Of a stretch of 64,000 nucleotides of DNA, positions 20,619 to 29,624 are shown in pieces (the stretch's first letter is position 1; each line of letters opens with the position of its first letter). The position numbers and the translations under genes are program-made. The stretch is taken from contig NZ_SIHI01000001.1 in NCBI RefSeq assembly GCF_007859735.1, positions 1,570,251 through 1,634,250 on the forward strand. The letters run 5' to 3'. The notes under the pieces are model-generated. The model had not been told where the DNA came from. It was given only the letters and a program-made list of their open reading frames with translations, and did not search any database. The stretch comes from Thalassoglobus neptunius (GTDB lineage: Bacteria; Planctomycetota; Planctomycetia; Planctomycetales; Planctomycetaceae).

Positions 20619-21568
20619 GCCGGAACGGGCAGTTCACTCAAAATATCTTGGATCACCTGGGCCTTGGTCATACTTCCATAACGAGCTTTCGGCATCAGAC
20701 TCAACCGGTGCGGAAGGACGTGAATTGCCATTCGCTGAACATCATCCGGAGTGACAAAATCGCGATGAGAGAGAAACGCCGCCGACTGAACCGCACGGAA
20801 GAACATTAAACTCCCACGCGGACTGACCCCCAGCCTGATTAGCGGATGATTTCTCGTCCGTGCCACGATATCGACCAGATAGCCAGCCACGCTTCGATCG
20901 AGGTCAATCTCTCGTACTGTCTGCTGGATTTCCGCCACCTCTTCCATCGTCATGACCGGTTCAATGCTGTCGATGGGCAAAGTGATTGCCCGATCGTAAA
21001 GCATTGCGATTTCCATTTCACGGTCTGGATAACCGACTTGCAATTGTACCAGAAAACGATCGAGTTGTGCTTCCGGGAGCGGATACGTCCCGTGAAAGTC
21101 AACGGGGTTCTGAGTCGCCAGCACGAGAAACGGCTTGGGAAGGAAATGGCGAACCCCTTCGATTGTCGCTTGCCCTTCACTCATCGATTCCAGCAACGCC
21201 GACTGCGTTCTCGGCGAGGCGCGATTGATTTCATCCGCCAGAAGAATGCTGCAGAAGATCGGACCTTGCCGAAACTCGAACACTCCCGTCTTCGGTGAGT
21301 AGATCGATGAACCCAGAATGTCTGACGGAAGAAGGTCCGGAGTAAACTGCACGCGCCGAAATTGAGCATCCAAGGATCGAGCCAAAGCCTTCGCGAGTGT
21401 CGTCTTCCCGACTCCGGGGACGTCCTCCATCAAGACCGATCCCCCGGCAAAGAGCGAGATCAGCAGAATCTCAATCGTCTCATCTTTGCCGCGAATGACT
21501 TTGCACAGATTCCGTCGAAGCGTGTCCAGCTTCTGTGCCTGATCTACACTCGCAGTTCCACCTGACAT
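20615..21568 (-). CDS. MoxR-family AAA+ ATPase
   Basis: A 317-residue AAA+ ATPase. Walker A EDVPGVGKTT is near residue 49-57, Walker B is ILLADEINRA, sensor 1 is LATQNP, and the C-terminal lid contains GVSPRGSLMFFRA, which is typical of MoxR. These chaperone-like ATPases act with DUF58/VWA proteins on envelope or metalloprotein targets. It is the first gene of a four-gene coupled operon running to 17052. Confidence 0.95.
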   Translation of the reverse strand: MSGGTASVDQAQKLDTLRRNLCKVIRGKDETIEILLISLFAGGSVLMEDVPGVGKTTLAKALARSLDAQFRRVQFTPDLLPSDILGSSIYSPKTGVFEFRQGPIFCSILLADEINRASPRTQSALLESMSEGQATIEGVRHFLPKPFLVLATQNPVDFHGTYPLPEAQLDRFLVQLQVGYPDREMEIAMLYDRAITLPIDSIEPVMTMEEVAEIQQTVREIDLDRSVAGYLVDIVARTRNHPLIRLGVSPRGSLMFFRAVQSAAFLSHRDFVTPDDVQRMAIHVLPHRLSLMPKARYGSMTKAQVIQDILSELPVPA

Positions 21569-21916
21569 CGGAATGAGACACTTTCAACGCAATAGATTGG
21601 GGGGGATAGTCGAGCCGAAACTGAGATCGTCTGGTGAGAGCGACTTTTCAGGCTGTACCGGTCGCGACAAGGTTACCGATCTCAATTTCGCACCTCCAGT
21701 CACTCCACAGCTTTTAGAAGGAATCATGTGATGGAAAGCGAACTCGCCGCCGACCCTGATCATGAACGGGGAGAAGTCAAAGTTTGAACGTTCCGTGAAG
21801 CAACCTGAAACATTTTGGAGCATTTTGAACAATATCAATACTTCCTGATTGATTTCAGTGCCAACACGAGCAAGAATTCCGGCGAAACGATCAGCAGAGA
21901 GAAGGGATGAAATCAC
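21569..21916. other. 348-bp region upstream of the BMC operon
   Basis: Divergent between moxR and the DeoR gene, so it should hold both promoters. A near-direct repeat CATTTTGGAG / CATTTTGAAC lies around 21812-21830, a possible regulator site. No clear -35/-10 pair is seen. Confidence 0.4.
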
Positions 21917-22669
21917 GTGCTGCTTGATCAAAGACGTATGGGAATCCTGGAAATCATTGAACGGAAAGGATTTGCGTCACTTTGCGAACTTGCAAGCGAA
22001 GTCGACGCGAGCCAGTCCACAATTCGACGAGATTTGGAACATCTTGAAAAAAGTGGGCAAGTCCGACGCACTCGCGGAGGTGCTGCTTATATCGGAGAGT
22101 CCCTCACCGGATTCGAAGAACGGCGACACCTGGCGGCTGACGAAAAGCACGCCATCGCCAAAGCAGTGGTTCAACTGATCTCTCCACAAGAGACAATCAT
22201 CCTCGACGGAGGGACCACAACACTGGAAGTTGCCAAGCTTCTGTCGGGGCTTGGCCTGCAGGTCGTCACGAATTCCCTTCCTGTTGTGAATCATCTCGTG
22301 GGAAGCTCCGACACAGAAGTTGTTTTCCTGGGAGGCTACCTCTACCCGAAAACTGGGGTGGCTCTTGGAGAATTGACGATTGAATCACTCAAGCGGGTTC
22401 ATGCCCGCAGGCTGATCATGAGTGTTGGGGGGATCACCGAAGAGGGTTTGTTCAATACAAACTCACTCCTCGCGGAAACTGAGAGACAAATGATGGAATC
22501 AGCCGATGAAATTATCGTCGTGACCGATTCCAGCAAGCTTGGCCACTCGGAACTGGTCTGCCTGGGGCCACTTTCCAAAGTGGATCGAATCGTTGTTGAT
22601 AAAAAAATCTCCAATGAGTGGAGACAGAAAATCGTGGACCAGGGGATCGAACTGACGATCGCTCAATGA
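21917..22669 (+). CDS. DeoR/GlpR-family transcriptional regulator
   Basis: A 250-residue regulator. The N-terminal winged helix (RRMGILEIIERKGFASLCELA, then SQSTIRRDLEHLEKSG) is typical of DeoR. The C-terminal ISOCOT-like sensor domain has LDGGTTTLEVAKLL and VVTNSLPVVNHL, which bind sugar phosphates in relatives. The start is GTG at 21917 with AAGGGA nine bases upstream; CTG codons after it make other starts unlikely. As the first gene of the BMC cluster, it probably represses it until a sugar phosphate is present. This fits PVM-type BMC loci, which carry a DeoR regulator. Confidence 0.93.
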   Translation: MLLDQRRMGILEIIERKGFASLCELASEVDASQSTIRRDLEHLEKSGQVRRTRGGAAYIGESLTGFEERRHLAADEKHAIAKAVVQLISPQETIILDGGTTTLEVAKLLSGLGLQVVTNSLPVVNHLVGSSDTEVVFLGGYLYPKTGVALGELTIESLKRVHARRLIMSVGGITEEGLFNTNSLLAETERQMMESADEIIVVTDSSKLGHSELVCLGPLSKVDRIVVDKKISNEWRQKIVDQGIELTIAQ

Positions 22670-22714
22670 TGGATCACCTCCACTACTGTTGGAAGCTCAC
22701 AAGGAAACTAAAAC

Positions 22715-23443
22715 ATGTCGGCGGCAAGCAATCAGGTGACTCGAGACGATGTCGAACGAGTGGTACGTTCCGTTCTAAGTCGACAATTCGGCCAGTCGCC
22801 TGCGGCGTCTACAACTTCAACTCCTTCCGGAAAACCGAATCCGCTCGTCGTGAACATCTCGGCACGCCATTGCCATTTGACCGACGAACACATTGAGATC
22901 CTCTTCGGCAAAGGCCACAAACTCAATCCGATTAAGTGGCTCTATCAGGACGGTTACTACGCTGCCGAAGAGACCGTCGCCATCGTCGGCCCACGACGAC
23001 GCATGCTTCCCGAAGTTCGTGTTCTCGGTCCCTCGCGAGGTGCTTCGCAGGTCGAACTCGCTTTCACGGATGCCATCTCACTCGGACTCGATATCCCCGT
23101 TCGCATCAGTGGTGACGTCGCCGGAACTCCGGGCTGCCTGATCGTTGGCCCCAAGGGAAGTCTTGAGCTTCACGAAGGAGTCATTCGGGCGATGCGACAC
23201 GTTCACATGTCACCGGCTGACATGGCTGCTTATGGCGTCAAAGACAAAGACCTGATGCAACTGAAAGTGGAATCGCCGGGATGTTCGACCACTTTGGAGA
23301 ACGTTTCTGTTCGCGGTGGAGACGACAAGATCAAACTTGAAGTGCATCTCGACACGGACGAAGGCAACGCCATCAACCTGCCGAATGCCACACACGTTCA
23401 ACTGCTCAAACAAAATGACAGCTCATGTGGCTGTCTCGCTTAA
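22715..23443 (+). CDS. pduL: phosphotransacylase PduL (BMC cargo)
   Basis: A 242-residue PduL-type phosphotransacylase that exchanges CoA for phosphate on an acyl group (propionyl-CoA or, in this pathway, lactyl-CoA). Two HxH metal sites are visible: [11 protein letters not shown] (His52, His54) and [10 protein letters not shown] (His162, His164). Residues 8-24 ([17 protein letters not shown]) form an amphipathic helix followed by a Ser/Thr/Pro linker, the layout of an encapsulation peptide. It starts 45 bases after the regulator and is followed by shell genes. Confidence 0.93.
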   Translation: MSAASNQVTRDDVERVVRSVLSRQFGQSPAASTTSTPSGKPNPLVVNISARHCHLTDEHIEILFGKGHKLNPIKWLYQDGYYAAEETVAIVGPRRRMLPEVRVLGPSRGASQVELAFTDAISLGLDIPVRISGDVAGTPGCLIVGPKGSLELHEGVIRAMRHVHMSPADMAAYGVKDKDLMQLKVESPGCSTTLENVSVRGGDDKIKLEVHLDTDEGNAINLPNATHVQLLKQNDSSCGCLA

Positions 23444-23465
23444 TTTCGTCGATGAAAACAACTGA

Positions 23466-23495
23466 TCCGGGGCGCATTCCCGGAAACCGTTTTTT
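23466..23495 (+). terminator. possible attenuator between pduL and shell genes
   Basis: TCCGGG (23466-23471) pairs with CCCGGA (23479-23484), and TTTTTT follows five bases later. The stem is short, and the operon must be read through, so partial termination is the most that can be claimed. Confidence 0.35.
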
Positions 23496-23556
23496 CTAAG
23501 CTCAACCCAATCGGGTTTATCCCATCCTCAATCTGTGAAATCGGAGAGTAAGACAC

Positions 23557-23856
23557 ATGGCCAAGGTTTCAGAAGCACTTGGAATGATCGAAACAAAAGG
23601 GCTCATCTGCCTGATCGAAGCTGCAGACTCTGCCCTTAAAGCTGCAAACGTCGAAATGGTCGGCTGGGAAAAAGTCGGAAGTGGACTCGTCACGATCTTC
23701 CTGACAGGTGATGTCGCAGCAGTCAAAGCCGCTGTCGACGCGGGTGCTGGTGCCGCAAGCAAGATCGGCGAAGTTGTCAGCGTGCAGGTCATTCCTCGAC
23801 CACACGAAGAACTGGCAGCCATTTTGCCATCCAAGAAAGTTGCAGCCAGCAAGTAA
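23557..23856 (+). CDS. BMC-H shell protein 1
   Basis: A 99-residue single BMC domain (Pfam 00936 type). [21 protein letters not shown] opens the fold, KVGSG at 39-43 is the pore loop lining the hexamer centre, and [13 protein letters not shown] is the conserved helix. Such proteins form hexagonal tiles of the shell facets. The C-terminal tail ([14 protein letters not shown]) is longer and more basic than in the second BMC-H. A good Shine-Dalgarno (GGAG) lies just before the ATG. Confidence 0.97.
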   Translation: MAKVSEALGMIETKGLICLIEAADSALKAANVEMVGWEKVGSGLVTIFLTGDVAAVKAAVDAGAGAASKIGEVVSVQVIPRPHEELAAILPSKKVAASK

Positions 23857-23940
23857 ATCCCCGACTCGGGGCTTTCGCCTGAAACAGATTCCCCTGCCGA
23901 ATTCCGGCGACATCTAACACTCTTTGATCAAGGGATCAAC

Positions 23941-24204
23941 ATGAACGAAGCGATTGGGATGATCGAAACCAAAGGGCTGACCGCCACGATCGAAGGATCG
24001 GACGCAATGCTCAAATCCGCCAACGTGTCACTTGTGAAGCAAGTGCAAATCGGTGGTGGATTCGTCACTACGATCATTCGCGGTGACGTTGGCTCAGTTC
24101 GAGCCGCTGTTGACGCTGGAGCTGCTGCAGCTTCCAAAGTCGGCGAACTTGTGGGAGCTCATATTCTCCCTCGTCCTGCCACAGGACTGATGGAAAACTT
24201 CTAG
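23941..24204 (+). CDS. BMC-H shell protein 2
   Basis: An 87-residue single BMC domain, paralogous to the preceding gene: [21 protein letters not shown] and [13 protein letters not shown] match it closely. The pore loop is QIGGG (36-40), with Gly where the first paralogue has Ser, so the pore should differ in polarity. The C-terminus is short (ATGLMENF). The gap to the first shell gene is 84 bases. Confidence 0.97.
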   Translation: MNEAIGMIETKGLTATIEGSDAMLKSANVSLVKQVQIGGGFVTTIIRGDVGSVRAAVDAGAAAASKVGELVGAHILPRPATGLMENF

Positions 24205-24260
24205 GACACACCGCAAAACGATCGACGTTAAAGATTGGTTTCTGCATAACGGAGGAAGCG

Positions 24261-25451
24261 GTGAAAGTTCTCGTGGCGAATCTCGGATCGACGAGTTTCA
24301 AGTACCGACTGTTCGACATGGAAAGTGAAGAACAGCTGGCACGTGGAGGCATCGATCGTATCGGCGAGGGCGCAGACTCAACGTGTGTCGCTGAAATTGG
24401 TTCCAACCGAATCGAGGCAAGTCAACGGATTGCGGATCATGCCGCAGCTGTTCAGATGTGCCTGGATCAGTTGACCGATCCCGAGTCAGGCTGCCTCAAG
24501 AGCGTCGACGAAGTCTCGGCGATCGGGTTCAAAGCTGTCTTCGCAGGCAAATTGAGCGGGATCCATCTCGTCAATGATGACCTGCTCAAGGCGATGGAAT
24601 CATTGGCGGATGTTGCTCCGGCTCACAATCCGCCCTATGTCAAAGCCATGCGTCAACTACAGGCGTCATTTCCTGAGATCCCTCTGGTCGCCGCGCTCGA
24701 AACCGCATTTCACGATACGATTCCGGAACCGCTTCGAATGTACGCTGCCCCCTACCACTGGGCGGAAGAATACGAAGTCCGTCGTTGGGGATTCCATGGA
24801 GCGAGCCATCGGTTCATCGGAACCAAAATGGAGACTCTCCTCGGATCGAACGATGCGAAGGTGATCTCGTGTCATCTGGGCGGGAGCAGTTCCGTCTGTG
24901 CCATGCGGGGCGGAAAGTCTCAATCGACCTCCATGGGCATGACTCCTCAGTCAGGATTGCCGCAGAACAATCGCGTCGGAGATTTCGACCCGTTTGCACT
25001 CCGGCTCGTGAAGCGACTGACCGGCAAGTCATACGACGAACTGCTTGACGAACTTTCTTCCGAAGGCGGACTCCTCGGGATCAGTGGAATTTCGAACGAT
25101 CTTCGAGACATCGAAAAGGCCGCTGAAGGGGGAGACAAAAGAGCCCAACTCGCGATCGACATTTATTGTGCCGACATTAAGCGATACATCGGGCAGTATC
25201 TCGCGATCCTCAACGGTGCCGATGCCGTCGTGTTCACTGGCGGAATTGGTGAGAACAGCGACGTCGTCCGGAAACAGGTCTGCAGCAACATGACCTTCGC
25301 CGGAATCGAACTCGACGAGCAGAAGAATCAGACAGCTCGGGAGGAAGGAATCATTTCCACCGAGCAGAGCGCCGTCCAGGTTTGGATTGTGCCCACAAAC
25401 GAAGAAATTGTCGTCGCCCGGCAAACAGCCCAAGTGGTCAAGGGAGAGTAA
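24261..25451 (+). CDS. ackA: acetate/propionate kinase of the BMC operon
   Basis: A 396-residue kinase that converts an acyl phosphate plus ADP to the acid and ATP. Motifs of the family: [13 protein letters not shown] (a variant of N-x-GSSSxK), AHNPP, FDTAFH-like [34 protein letters not shown] and [10 protein letters not shown]. The start is GTG at 24261 with GGAGG seven bases upstream. In this setting it would take lactyl-, propionyl- or acetyl-phosphate from PduL. It ends one base before the first BMC-P gene. Confidence 0.95.
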   Translation: MKVLVANLGSTSFKYRLFDMESEEQLARGGIDRIGEGADSTCVAEIGSNRIEASQRIADHAAAVQMCLDQLTDPESGCLKSVDEVSAIGFKAVFAGKLSGIHLVNDDLLKAMESLADVAPAHNPPYVKAMRQLQASFPEIPLVAALETAFHDTIPEPLRMYAAPYHWAEEYEVRRWGFHGASHRFIGTKMETLLGSNDAKVISCHLGGSSSVCAMRGGKSQSTSMGMTPQSGLPQNNRVGDFDPFALRLVKRLTGKSYDELLDELSSEGGLLGISGISNDLRDIEKAAEGGDKRAQLAIDIYCADIKRYIGQYLAILNGADAVVFTGGIGENSDVVRKQVCSNMTFAGIELDEQKNQTAREEGIISTEQSAVQVWIVPTNEEIVVARQTAQVVKGE

Positions 25452-25452
25452 T

Positions 25453-25770
25453 ATGTTTCTCGCCAAGATCACCGGCAACGTGACATCAACGCACAAAGTT
25501 CAGGCCATGGTTGGCCAGAAGCTGTTTATCGTGGAACCGCTCCGTGTCGATGAACAGAACCAGGACTGCCTGAAGACGACCGGTCGGACATTTATCGCCG
25601 TTGACACTGTCGGTGCCGGAGAAGGAGAAGTCGTTCTGATCGTTCAGGGTTCGAGTGCTCGGTTCACCGATGATACGAAAACCCTTCCGATCGACTGTGC
25701 GATCATCGGGATTGTGGACAACGTCCGAGTCGGATCAAACGCGATCTATTCGGAGGGCAGCGACTCGTGA
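25453..25770 (+). CDS. BMC-P (EutN/CcmL) shell vertex protein 1
   Basis: A 105-residue pentameric vertex protein: MFLAKITGNVTSTHKVQAMVGQKLF, FIAVDTVGAGEGEVVLIVQGSSAR and AIIGIVDNVRV are the standard Pfam 03319 blocks. The frame extends upstream, but the ATG at 25453 sits two bases after the kinase stop with AGGGAG before it and begins the fold. The last codons overlap the start of the membrane-protein gene by four bases (GTGA). Confidence 0.95.
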   Translation: MFLAKITGNVTSTHKVQAMVGQKLFIVEPLRVDEQNQDCLKTTGRTFIAVDTVGAGEGEVVLIVQGSSARFTDDTKTLPIDCAIIGIVDNVRVGSNAIYSEGSDS

Positions 25771-26225
25771 ACAGGATGGACTTCAGCGACAGAAAGGAGG
25801 TTCTGCGAAAGTGTCAGATCATCGCAGGAGCTCTCATTATGGGCGTTGTCATGTTCGTTCTTGTGGCCATTGTTCTCATTGAAACAGGAAGTTTTGAAGG
25901 CGCGGACTTCGGTGGAATCCTCATCGCAGTCGCGGGTGGTTTTGCTGTCGCAATCTCCGTTGCAGTGATGGCTGGTTCGAAAAAGATTCTGATCGCTGAC
26001 AACGCCGGGGAGCCAGAACTCCTGAAAGTGTTCATGGCCCGCAACCTCCTCACGAAAGCGCCCCTCGAAGGAGCAGCCCTTTTCAACGTGATCGCATTCA
26101 TCCTCGAACAAAGCGTCTGGTCACTGGTGATTGTCGGCTTTCTCGTTGCAGTCATGATCGCCACGTTTCCGACACAGACCAAACTCGACAACTTCCTCAC
26201 GGCACATACGACCACGACCGTTTGA
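25767..26225 (+). CDS. small integral membrane protein inside the BMC operon
   Basis: A 152-residue protein that I cannot assign to a family. Four hydrophobic stretches are visible: about 17-40 (CQIIAGALIMGVVMFVLVAIVLI), 50-68 (ILIAVAGGFAVAISVAVMA), 97-113 (LEGAALFNVIAFILEQ) and 116-134 (WSLVIVGFLVAVMIATF). The loop between helices 2 and 3 is polar. The start is GTG at 25767, overlapping the BMC-P stop (GTGA), so translation is coupled to a shell protein. It could be a substrate or product permease, or link the shell to the membrane; neither is shown. Confidence 0.85.
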   Translation: MNRMDFSDRKEVLRKCQIIAGALIMGVVMFVLVAIVLIETGSFEGADFGGILIAVAGGFAVAISVAVMAGSKKILIADNAGEPELLKVFMARNLLTKAPLEGAALFNVIAFILEQSVWSLVIVGFLVAVMIATFPTQTKLDNFLTAHTTTTV

Positions 26226-26430
26226 CTGTCGAGTCACATCGAATTCACACGAAGAGTAGACGGACAAGAGCCAACTCACGCGGTGCGAGACGCACAGCGA
26301 AACCCGCACACTGACTTTTATTCAATATTAAAAACGCATCCTCTGACTGGCCTCTGACGCTGAAGCCGTTTCACGCCTTCCAGCGACACAGTGAGAGTTT
26401 CGATACCAACAAGCGAAATGAGGAATGACG

Positions 26431-27951
26431 ATGCAAGCCACCGAATCCGCGATTCGTACCGTTGTCGAAGAAGTGCTGGCCGAACTTGGAAAGACTCCGA
26501 AGCAAGTCAACGGAACTGCCCCGCACTTCAAACCCACTGCTGATCCGGGCGGAATTCGAGTTGTCTCAAGTGGCGCAGTCGCTGGACAATCTTCGAGCCC
26601 CGCGATTGAAGCTGCACCGAACAGTGGTGACTGGGGAGTTTTCCAATCGGTCGATGCGGCTGTCACTGCGGCAGATGCTGCGTTTCAACAGTTGTCCAAA
26701 TCAACCGTTGAGAATCGCGACATCGTCGTGAACATCGTCAAAACGATGTGTGAACAACGGGCGGAAGAATGGGGCCGCAAAGAGTTCGAAGAGACGAAAA
26801 TCGGTCGCCTCGATCACAAAATTGCCAAGCTGAAAATCATCAAGCAGGTGCCCGGAACCGAATGGCTCAAGCCCAACTGCTTCAGTGGCGATCATGGAAT
26901 TTCACTAGAAGAACAGGCTCCCTTCGGCGTGATCGGCGCGATCACTCCCGTGACGCATTCGCTGCCGACTCTCGCGGGGAATATCGTCAACATGGTCGCT
27001 GCGGGTAACAGCATCATCTTCAACCCGCATCCCTCGGGAGCAAAGATCGCATGCGAAGGCGTGCAGGCATTCAACAAAGCGATCTTCGAAAAGACCGGGA
27101 TCCAGAACCTCATCACGATCATCGGAACACCGACGATCGAATCCGCGAATGAGATCTTCCATCACCGCAAAGTCAGAATGCTCTGCGTCACAGGAGGTCC
27201 TGCCGTCGGACGAGCAGCACTCGGAGCGAAGAAGCGAGCTGTTGTCGCTGGTCCAGGAAACCCTCCGGTTGTCGTTGACGAAACTGCCGATCTCGACAAC
27301 GCCGCGAAATCGATCGTCGCGGGAGCAGCCTTCGACAACAACCTCCTCTGTATTGGGGAAAAAGAAGTCTTCGCTGTTCAGTCGATTTTTGATCGACTGC
27401 TTGAAGCCGTCTCCAAGAATGGCGGTTTCCTCCTCAACAGTTCACAAGTTGACGCATTGACCAAGTTGGCATTCTCTCCGCCCAAAGAAGCGGGTGGTCA
27501 TCCCGTCCTCAATCGTGACTTCATCGGAAAAGATGCAGCCTACCTGGCTCAACAAATCGGAGTCTCTGTTCCCGCGAATACCGAAATCCTATTCGGGGAA
27601 ACGGACACAACGAACCCATTCGTTCCTGAAGAACAGATGATGCCGTTCATCCCGTTCGTAAGGGCTCGCGACACGATGCACGCGATTGAGCTTGCTTACG
27701 AATTCGAACATGGATTCGGACACACCGCGATCATTCACTCGCGTAATGTCCACGCCATGACCGTGATGGGACGACTCATGAACACAACACTGTTCGTGAA
27801 GAACGGACCATCGATGGCGGGACTGGGACTTGGAGGAGAAGGATATCTCTCCTTCAGTGTGGCGACACCAACAGGCGAAGGTGTGACCAATCCCGGAACC
27901 TTCACACGGACACGACGCTGTGTGATGGTCGATGAACTGCGAGTTGTTTAG
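26431..27951 (+). CDS. CoA-acylating aldehyde dehydrogenase (PduP/EutE-like, BMC cargo)
   Basis: A 506-residue enzyme that oxidises an aldehyde to acyl-CoA with [27 protein letters not shown]-like [24 protein letters not shown] and the nucleophile Cys307 in [13 protein letters not shown] are typical of the EutE/PduP group. Residues 4-19 ([16 protein letters not shown]) form an amphipathic encapsulation-type helix with a linker after it. An ATG two codons upstream (26425) is too close to GAGGA; the ATG at 26431 has it six bases away and is chosen. Expected substrate: lactaldehyde or propanal from the aldolase. Confidence 0.93.
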   Translation: MQATESAIRTVVEEVLAELGKTPKQVNGTAPHFKPTADPGGIRVVSSGAVAGQSSSPAIEAAPNSGDWGVFQSVDAAVTAADAAFQQLSKSTVENRDIVVNIVKTMCEQRAEEWGRKEFEETKIGRLDHKIAKLKIIKQVPGTEWLKPNCFSGDHGISLEEQAPFGVIGAITPVTHSLPTLAGNIVNMVAAGNSIIFNPHPSGAKIACEGVQAFNKAIFEKTGIQNLITIIGTPTIESANEIFHHRKVRMLCVTGGPAVGRAALGAKKRAVVAGPGNPPVVVDETADLDNAAKSIVAGAAFDNNLLCIGEKEVFAVQSIFDRLLEAVSKNGGFLLNSSQVDALTKLAFSPPKEAGGHPVLNRDFIGKDAAYLAQQIGVSVPANTEILFGETDTTNPFVPEEQMMPFIPFVRARDTMHAIELAYEFEHGFGHTAIIHSRNVHAMTVMGRLMNTTLFVKNGPSMAGLGLGGEGYLSFSVATPTGEGVTNPGTFTRTRRCVMVDELRVV

Positions 27952-28055
27952 TCGTTCAGTCGCTGCCTCGCGAACATCAACGTCGATGTTCGCGAACTCA
28001 ATTCCATCAGGCAGCGAGAGCACCGAAAACGTTCTCACTGCTCGGACAAGTCAAC

Positions 28056-28325
28056 ATGTTGCACGCAAAAGTCATCGGGCATGCCACATCGACCGTGAAG
28101 CATTCTTCTCTGAACGGCTGGAGAATGCTGCTCGTTCAACCGTTGAAGTCCGATGGTTCCCGCGAGGGAATTCCCTTCATTGCAATCGACGAACTGGGAA
28201 GTCGAGTTGGTCAGAAAGTGATTCTGGCCTCCGACGGCAAATTCGTTTCCGAAGCAATGGGAACCAAGAACACACCGGTGCGATGGATGGTCATTGCCCA
28301 ACCTGACGATCAACCTGAGAGATAA
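28056..28325 (+). CDS. BMC-P (EutN/CcmL) shell vertex protein 2
   Basis: An 89-residue EutN-type protein: MLHAKVIGHATSTVKHSSLNGWRMLLVQPL, then FIAIDELGSRVGQKVILASDG, and VRWMVIAQPD. All core strands are present. It shares the ATST opening with the first BMC-P but has a Trp-containing loop. Gap of 104 bases to the dehydrogenase gene. Confidence 0.93.
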   Translation: MLHAKVIGHATSTVKHSSLNGWRMLLVQPLKSDGSREGIPFIAIDELGSRVGQKVILASDGKFVSEAMGTKNTPVRWMVIAQPDDQPER

Positions 28326-28385
28326 CAACTTCAATCTGAATTCGTTCAGAACAACAGAGATTGCCGAGAATTTCACGCATCTTCA

Positions 28386-28478
28386 GATTTGGTTTGCGCT
28401 CTCTCACACGAGAAAACACAGCCTCTAACTCAACAAAACAGCACAAGCGAGTGCATGGGAAAGAGCAACTGGCTCTAG
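28386..28478 (+). repeat. dispersed hairpin element, copy 2 (inside the BMC operon)
   Basis: GATTTGGTTTGCGCTC, CACACGAGAAAACA, a variable centre, AAGCGAGTGCATGGGAA, then AGAGC-AACTG-GCTCT (28462-28476). The outer stem is partly decayed. It fills the gap between BMC-P 2 and the next gene and ends ten bases before that gene's ATG. Confidence 0.75.
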
Positions 28479-28488
28479 AATCGACACG

Positions 28489-29250
28489 ATGAACCTTTCC
28501 GCGGAAGCAATCGACCGAATCGTCGCGAACGTGCTGAATCAATTCAGCACATCGAAGACGTCACAGATTGCCAGCCCTGCGCCAAACGGGAATTCATCCT
28601 CCGGATCAAAACTGCCTGCAGCGAACCCGCAAAAATCGGTCGCTCCGAAGGCAAACCCTTCACTCAATGAAGTTCAAATCAGCGACTCGGTGATCACGGC
28701 GGAAACGCTGCAACGGATTCCGGAAGGAACTCCGGTCATTGTCAAACCTCGTGCGATCATCACCCCCGCCGCAGTTGATATTGTTCGTCAGGCGAAGTTG
28801 CAGATCGAACGTCGCCTCGAATCACCAACAGCTGCTTCAACTCAAACAAACTCCAAGAAAGAGACTTCTTCGGAAAACTCAATCTCAACTCTTGGTGCTG
28901 CGATTGTCCGCCATAGTTTGGCGCTCGACAGCGCTCTGGAAGAGTTGAAGCTGAAGTCGCGCGAGTTGGTGAGTTGTCCGGACGATGCGGCGAAGCACGC
29001 CATCAGTGAAATCAGTCGCAACGGAGTCGACACAATGCTCGTCTTCGCAGAGCAACAGCATCGAGCGGCATGCCTTGCGAATCGAAACAAACGCGTGAAG
29101 GCGGTTGTCGTGCGTGACGCGAGTGACGTGCAACAGATTCGAAAACAACTCCGAGCGAATGTCTGGTGTCTCGATCCCACGGATCGCAGCTACTACGAGT
29201 TAAAGAACGTCCTCAAGATGATCACCGAATCCGGGAGGTCCCATTCATGA
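28489..29250 (+). CDS. BMC-associated protein with encapsulation helix and RpiB/LacAB-like end
   Basis: A 253-residue protein without a clear name. Residues 4-19 (SAEAIDRIVANVLNQF) form an amphipathic helix like the cargo tags of its neighbours. Residues 21-60 are a low-complexity linker. Residues 61-110 contain VIVKPRAIITPAAVDIVRQ, recalling the TPAA/TPSA segment of EutT-type proteins. Residues 135-245 resemble RpiB/LacAB isomerases: HRAACLANRNKRVKAVVVRD then IRKQLRANVWCLDP, matching the ANK..GIRA and NDAN.LCLG blocks. The Cys/Thr catalytic residues of RpiB are not evident, so it may not be an isomerase. The ATG lies just past a repeat element; it overlaps the next gene by four bases. Confidence 0.75.
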   Translation: MNLSAEAIDRIVANVLNQFSTSKTSQIASPAPNGNSSSGSKLPAANPQKSVAPKANPSLNEVQISDSVITAETLQRIPEGTPVIVKPRAIITPAAVDIVRQAKLQIERRLESPTAASTQTNSKKETSSENSISTLGAAIVRHSLALDSALEELKLKSRELVSCPDDAAKHAISEISRNGVDTMLVFAEQQHRAACLANRNKRVKAVVVRDASDVQQIRKQLRANVWCLDPTDRSYYELKNVLKMITESGRSHS

Positions 29251-29546
29251 TCATCGGCGAAGTCATTGGAAGCGTGACACTCTCTCGATGCCACCCCTCC
29301 ATCCAGGGGGGAAGTTGGAGAGTTGTCGTTCCGCTTGATCTTCCCGCCTTACAGGGGAGTGATTCAGGCCGAGGAGAACCATTCGTCGTATTCGACGAAA
29401 TCGGATCAGGAAACGGTTCACTCATTGCAGTGAGCGAAGGAGCAGAGGCAGCCGCTCCATTCCAACCAAATCCGAAACCACTCGATGCTTACTGCACAGC
29501 ACTGTTAGATGTCGTCGATATCAAAGATGGCACCGACTTCTCGTAA
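29247..29546 (+). CDS. BMC-P (EutN/CcmL) shell vertex protein 3
   Basis: A 99-residue EutN-type protein: MIIGEVIGSVTLSRCHPSIQGGSWRVVVPLDLP, FVVFDEIGSGNGSLIAVSEGAEA and ALLDVVDI. It has a slightly longer C-terminal loop. The ATG at 29247 overlaps the previous stop (ATGA) and has GGGAGG eight bases upstream, which rules out the longer frame. Three BMC-P plus two BMC-H proteins is the usual PVM shell set. Confidence 0.93.
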   Translation: MIIGEVIGSVTLSRCHPSIQGGSWRVVVPLDLPALQGSDSGRGEPFVVFDEIGSGNGSLIAVSEGAEAAAPFQPNPKPLDAYCTALLDVVDIKDGTDFS

Positions 29547-29624
29547 CACACAATTCACTCAAGATACTGCATCAGGAACTGTCCTTGATGCCCGGAATTT
29601 TCAACCCGAATTGAGACAAGAACG

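Noticed and set aside
21865-21900. Partial match to the repeat element (ACACGAGCAAGAATTCCGGCGA)-like stretch, seen only in pieces
   Set aside because: Only short blocks agree, with no variable centre and no closing hairpin; probably chance.
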